From the NCBI RefSeq assembly GCF_030063205.1, contig NZ_JASISQ010000001.1, positions 62,001 to 126,000 of the forward strand: DNA of 64,000 nucleotides, read 5' to 3'. The translations under genes were made by a program, and so were the position numbers. How positions within the stretch are numbered: position 1 is the stretch's first letter; every line of letters starts with the position of its first letter. A model generated the notes under the pieces. The model made no database searches and was not told the DNA's origin. It saw only the letters and a list, made by a program, of their open reading frames with translations. This document shows positions 61,125 through 64,000 of the stretch, piece after piece. This DNA is from Arthrobacter antibioticus (GTDB lineage Bacteria; Actinomycetota; Actinomycetes; Actinomycetales; Micrococcaceae).

Positions 61125-61931
61125 TTATCGTTCCCGACGCAAGAGCTCTGTAGGAACTTTTGCGGCTGCAGCCTCGTCAAGGAGCCACATTGTCTTATTG
61201 ATGCCCCGCGCGCCGGAGGCCGGCACTTGGACCGCACTGGCACCTGCAAGTCCCAGGCCCACTGCCGCAGCCTTGTCAGCCCCTGCAGCAACAATCCAGA
61301 TTTCTTGTGCAGAATTGATGGTTTCCAGTGTCAGTGAAACGCGCGACGGCGGCGGCTTAGGTGAGTTCAATACCCCCACCACAGGCACGCCGGTTGTCCG
61401 GATGCCAGCCATCTCGGGGAAGAGCGACGCGATATGGGCGTCCGGGCCAAGTCCCAGCAGGAGCACATCAAAGCGTGGAACCGGCGGTGCTTCTGTGCCG
61501 GACGTCTCGTCGTCGTTCTCCCATTCCGTACGGCCCGCGTGCGCTAGTTCGCGAGCGTAATTCGCAACGGCGTCCTCAAGACTGGCGACTGTGTCTGAGG
61601 CCGCCATGACGTGAACGCGTTGCGGATCAACGGCAATGTGGTTGAGCAAAGCCTCCGCAGCTTGCACATAGTTGCGATCAGGTGAGTCTGTGTCCACGAA
61701 CCTGTCATCACCGAACCAAAAGTTAACTTTATTCCAATCCACCGCCAAGTGAGCCGGGGATTTCGCAACCTCGGCCAGGGTCGCGATGCCAACGCTGCCC
61801 CCGGTCAACACAACCGTGGCCTCTCCGCGTTCACTTTGAACATCCAGCAAGCGGGTTATCAGCCGAGCAGCTGTTGTGGCGGCTAGTACGTCAAAGGACG
61901 GGTGCGGAGTGATGCGGACATTGGGACTCAT
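61125..61931 (-). CDS. pgl: 6-phosphogluconolactonase
   Basis: This is a 268-aa DevB/Pgl-type lactonase with LTGGSVGIATLAEV, VNFWFGDDRFVDTDSPDRNYVQA, and LLLGLGPDAHIASLFPE. It hydrolyses 6-phosphogluconolactone in the oxidative pentose-phosphate pathway. Its ATG overlaps the opcA stop by 4 bp (ATGA), so zwf-opcA-pgl is a coupled operon. Confidence 0.94.
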   Translation of the reverse strand: MSPNVRITPHPSFDVLAATTAARLITRLLDVQSERGEATVVLTGGSVGIATLAEVAKSPAHLAVDWNKVNFWFGDDRFVDTDSPDRNYVQAAEALLNHIAVDPQRVHVMAASDTVASLEDAVANYARELAHAGRTEWENDDETSGTEAPPVPRFDVLLLGLGPDAHIASLFPEMAGIRTTGVPVVGVLNSPKPPPSRVSLTLETINSAQEIWIVAAGADKAAAVGLGLAGASAVQVPASGARGINKTMWLLDEAAAAKVPTELLRRER

Positions 61932-62869
61932 GACTGAACAACCTCTTCTTCTGCCAACAGTTTTTTCAAACCTTCGGTGACTACTTCACCAAATACTTCA
62001 TCAGGATCAAGTCGGCGCAGTTCTTCAGCCAAACAATCCTGCAGGGAACGTCGTGGCAAAGAAATTTGCTGCTCAGGCTGATCCGGCTGAGTCAGGGTTG
62101 CCTCCATGGCGCCGGGGCGAGTCAGCGTAACAGTGCCCTTTTCTCGTTCCATGACGACCGTGCGGATACCCGTACCCCGTGGGCCGTGCACAACCGTAAT
62201 GGGCACGTTCAGCGCCCGATGCAGCCATGCTGCCAGCAGCAAAGTACTGGGGGAGTCGCTCGCTCCCTCAACTCTAAGAGCGGTGATGGGGTCATCGCCG
62301 TCGTACTCTTCCAAAGCCGCGGCCAGCTGGATACGCCAGTTGGTCAAACGCGTCCATGCCAGATCCGTGTCACCAGCGGCGTAAGTGCTGCCAATGCGGA
62401 TAAGTGCTTCCTTGGGATCGTGTGCATTACGCGAGTCGGTGATCCGGCGATGAGCTATCCGGCCAATAGGAGAGGTGCTGGGTGACTCGGGGGCCTCATT
62501 GGGCCACCAGGCTACGATCGGGGCATCGGGGAGCAGAAGCGCAGATATGACTGATTCGCTCTCTACAGCCAGCTCTCCGAACCCTCGCAGCACTATCACC
62601 TCGGAGGCCCCAGCGTCACCGCCAACACGAATCTCGCCGTCTAAGCGGGTTTCCTCCGTGTCTGAACCTGAAGCCAACACAATAATTCTGCAGGGGTGTT
62701 CCCGGCTAGCCAGGTTGGCTGCTGTGATTGCTTCTTCTTCGGAACCATTTCGGGTAATCACCACAAGGGTTAGAACACGTCCCAGCGTGACAACGCCACC
62801 CTGCTCGCGCATCTTAACTATCTTTTTGGTGATTTGGGAAGTGGTGGTGTTAGGCAGTTCAACAATCAT
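61928..62869 (-). CDS. opcA: Glucose-6-phosphate dehydrogenase assembly protein OpcA
   Basis: This 313-aa OpcA starts at the ATG at 62869, which overlaps the zwf stop by 4 bp; a GTG four codons upstream is possible. Typical segments are TLVVITRNGSEEEAITAANLASREHPCRIIVLASG, PDAPIVAWWPNEAP and the zwf-coupled position. OpcA is an actinobacterial and cyanobacterial partner that activates Zwf by oligomerisation and redox control. Confidence 0.94.
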   Translation of the reverse strand: MIVELPNTTTSQITKKIVKMREQGGVVTLGRVLTLVVITRNGSEEEAITAANLASREHPCRIIVLASGSDTEETRLDGEIRVGGDAGASEVIVLRGFGELAVESESVISALLLPDAPIVAWWPNEAPESPSTSPIGRIAHRRITDSRNAHDPKEALIRIGSTYAAGDTDLAWTRLTNWRIQLAAALEEYDGDDPITALRVEGASDSPSTLLLAAWLHRALNVPITVVHGPRGTGIRTVVMEREKGTVTLTRPGAMEATLTQPDQPEQQISLPRRSLQDCLAEELRRLDPDEVFGEVVTEGLKKLLAEEEVVQS

Positions 62870-64000
62870 GGTCGTCGCCACGTCCTTCCGTCTTGCTTTA
62901 ACAACTCTTCAGCTGAAGAAGGGCCCCAGCTGCCGGGTTCATAACTTTCAGGTTGCATACCTTCGGCTGCCCAATACTCCTCGAACGGGTCAAGGATCTT
63001 CCAGGACAGCTCCACTTCCTGGTGTCGCGGAAACAGTGGGGGTTCACCCAGCAGTACATCCAGAATCAACCGTTCATACGCTTCCGGACTTGACTCGGTA
63101 AATGCGTGTCCATAACCGAAATCCATGGTGACATCACGAACTTCCATTTGAGTCCCAGGAACTTTCGAGCCGAAGCGAATAGTGACACCCTCATCAGGCT
63201 GGACCCGGATAACGACTGCGTTCTGTCCGAAGTCATCCTCTTCGTGATCTGTAAAGAGGAGGTTGGGTGCGCGCTTGAAAACAACCGCAATTTCGGTCAC
63301 ACGCCTACCCAGGCGTTTACCCGTACGCAAGTAGAAAGGCACCCCCGCCCAACGGCGAGTATGAATATCAAGACGAATTGCGGCAAATGTCTCAGTGGTG
63401 GAATCGGCAGGAATTCCTTCCTCATCCAAGTAACCAAGCACTTCCTCCCCGCCCTGCCAACCGCCTGAGAATTGGCCGCGAGCTGAGTGCTTAGATAGAT
63501 CCTGGGGCAACTTCACCGCAGCCAGCACCTTTTCCTTTTCAGCCCGCAAATGCTCGGCGTTGAAGGAAATGGGCTCTTCCATGGCTGTTAGCGCCAAAAG
63601 TTGTAAGAGGTGGTTTTGAATGACGTCGCGTGCCGCGCCAACGCCATCGTAGTAACCTGCTCGTCCACCTGTGCCGATATCCTCGGCCATGGTGATCTGC
63701 ACGTGATCAACGTAGTTGGAATTCCATAGCGGCTCAAAGAACTGGTTGGCAAAGCGCAGCGCCAAAATGTTTTGAACGGTTTCCTTGCCCAGGTAGTGGT
63801 CAATCCTGAATACGGAGTCTGGTGGAAAAACTGACTCCACAATGTCATTCAGAGCCCTGGCTGACTCTAAGTTGTGACCAAAGGGCTTCTCAATAACAAC
63901 CCGGCGCCAGTTTCCCTCCCCTGATTGTGCCAAACCATGCTCTGAGAGCTGACGGCACACAAGTTCAAAGGCCTTGGGAGGAATCGAGAGATAGAATGCG
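62866..64000 (-). CDS. zwf: Glucose-6-phosphate 1-dehydrogenase, C-terminal part (5' end outside window)
   Basis: The frame is open to the window edge; the visible ~378 residues include VIEKPFGHNLESA and the active-site RIDHYLGKETVQN, followed by the dimerisation domain ending in SWGPSSAEELLKQDGRTWRRP. It oxidises glucose-6-phosphate with NADP. The N-terminal GxxGDLxxRK coenzyme motif lies outside the window. It is followed by coupled opcA and pgl. Confidence 0.96.
   Translation of the reverse strand, partial: AFYLSIPPKAFELVCRQLSEHGLAQSGEGNWRRVVIEKPFGHNLESARALNDIVESVFPPDSVFRIDHYLGKETVQNILALRFANQFFEPLWNSNYVDHVQITMAEDIGTGGRAGYYDGVGAARDVIQNHLLQLLALTAMEEPISFNAEHLRAEKEKVLAAVKLPQDLSKHSARGQFSGGWQGGEEVLGYLDEEGIPADSTTETFAAIRLDIHTRRWAGVPFYLRTGKRLGRRVTEIAVVFKRAPNLLFTDHEEDDFGQNAVVIRVQPDEGVTIRFGSKVPGTQMEVRDVTMDFGYGHAFTESSPEAYERLILDVLLGEPPLFPRHQEVELSWKILDPFEEYWAAEGMQPESYEPGSWGPSSAEELLKQDGRTWRRP

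Overview
The window reads as one contiguous stretch of a chromosome from a high-G+C Gram-positive actinobacterium, most likely Arthrobacter or a close relative in the Micrococcaceae. The evidence is gene content (whiA, opcA, DUF3516 helicase, CoaE-GrpB fusion, Eis-type acetyltransferase, DUF222/HNH protein), frequent GTG starts, and a gene order I associate with that group: rpsA, yigZ/coaE, uvrB, uvrA, uvrC, rapZ-yvcK-whiA, sod, gap-pgk-tpiA-secG, pgl-opcA-zwf. The genus is an inference. No rRNA, tRNA, CRISPR array, complete insertion sequence or prophage was seen.

Left third (1-25 kb), more accessory: the 3' end of an HrpB-type helicase; a dps-SDR pair; a YciO-like protein; a bifunctional penicillin-binding protein; a universal stress protein; a heme-O-synthase-like prenyltransferase of unusual (CyoE-like) type; a DUF222/HNH endonuclease-like gene with an apparently leaderless promoter; and a LacI-controlled three-gene cluster (Gfo/Idh/MocA dehydrogenase, DUF993 protein, sugar isomerase/epimerase) of unknown substrate. 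Then come an FKBP-like lipoprotein with a deleted catalytic half, a uracil-DNA-glycosylase-like protein with a divergent motif, YihY- and GlsB-type membrane proteins, an acyl-CoA ligase, an aminotransferase, and a PiT phosphate transporter with a histone-like tail coupled to a small membrane protein.

Middle (25-53 kb), mostly core information processing: a thioesterase divergent from polA, an Eis-like acetyltransferase, rpsA with a long leader, yigZ divergent from coaE over a 19-bp gap, uvrB, a prolyl iminopeptidase-GNAT pair, a DUF3516 helicase, a PIG-L deacetylase, a heterodimeric ABC exporter coupled to a GntR regulator, uvrA with an SOS box, an HAD phosphatase-acyltransferase pair, and uvrC. 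All three uvr genes and polA lie within 28 kb.

Right end (53-64 kb): a perfect 56-bp tandem repeat separates uvrC from rapZ-yvcK-whiA. After it come superoxide dismutase, the glycolytic gap-pgk-tpiA genes with secG, and, convergent to them, the oxidative pentose-phosphate operon zwf-opcA-pgl, cut by the window edge.

Two themes run through the window. First, short perfect tandem duplications (periods 13-56 bp) recur in intergenic DNA and at protein termini. Second, several genes (HNH, coaE, yigZ, uvrC, perhaps polA and uvrB) have a TANNNT -10 hexamer 6-7 nt before the start codon, as expected for leaderless transcription. I found no clearly new multi-gene defence or mobile system. The best candidates for undescribed biology are the LacI/DUF993 catabolic cluster, the back-to-back leaderless promoter of yigZ/coaE, and the degenerate FKBP and UDG-like proteins.
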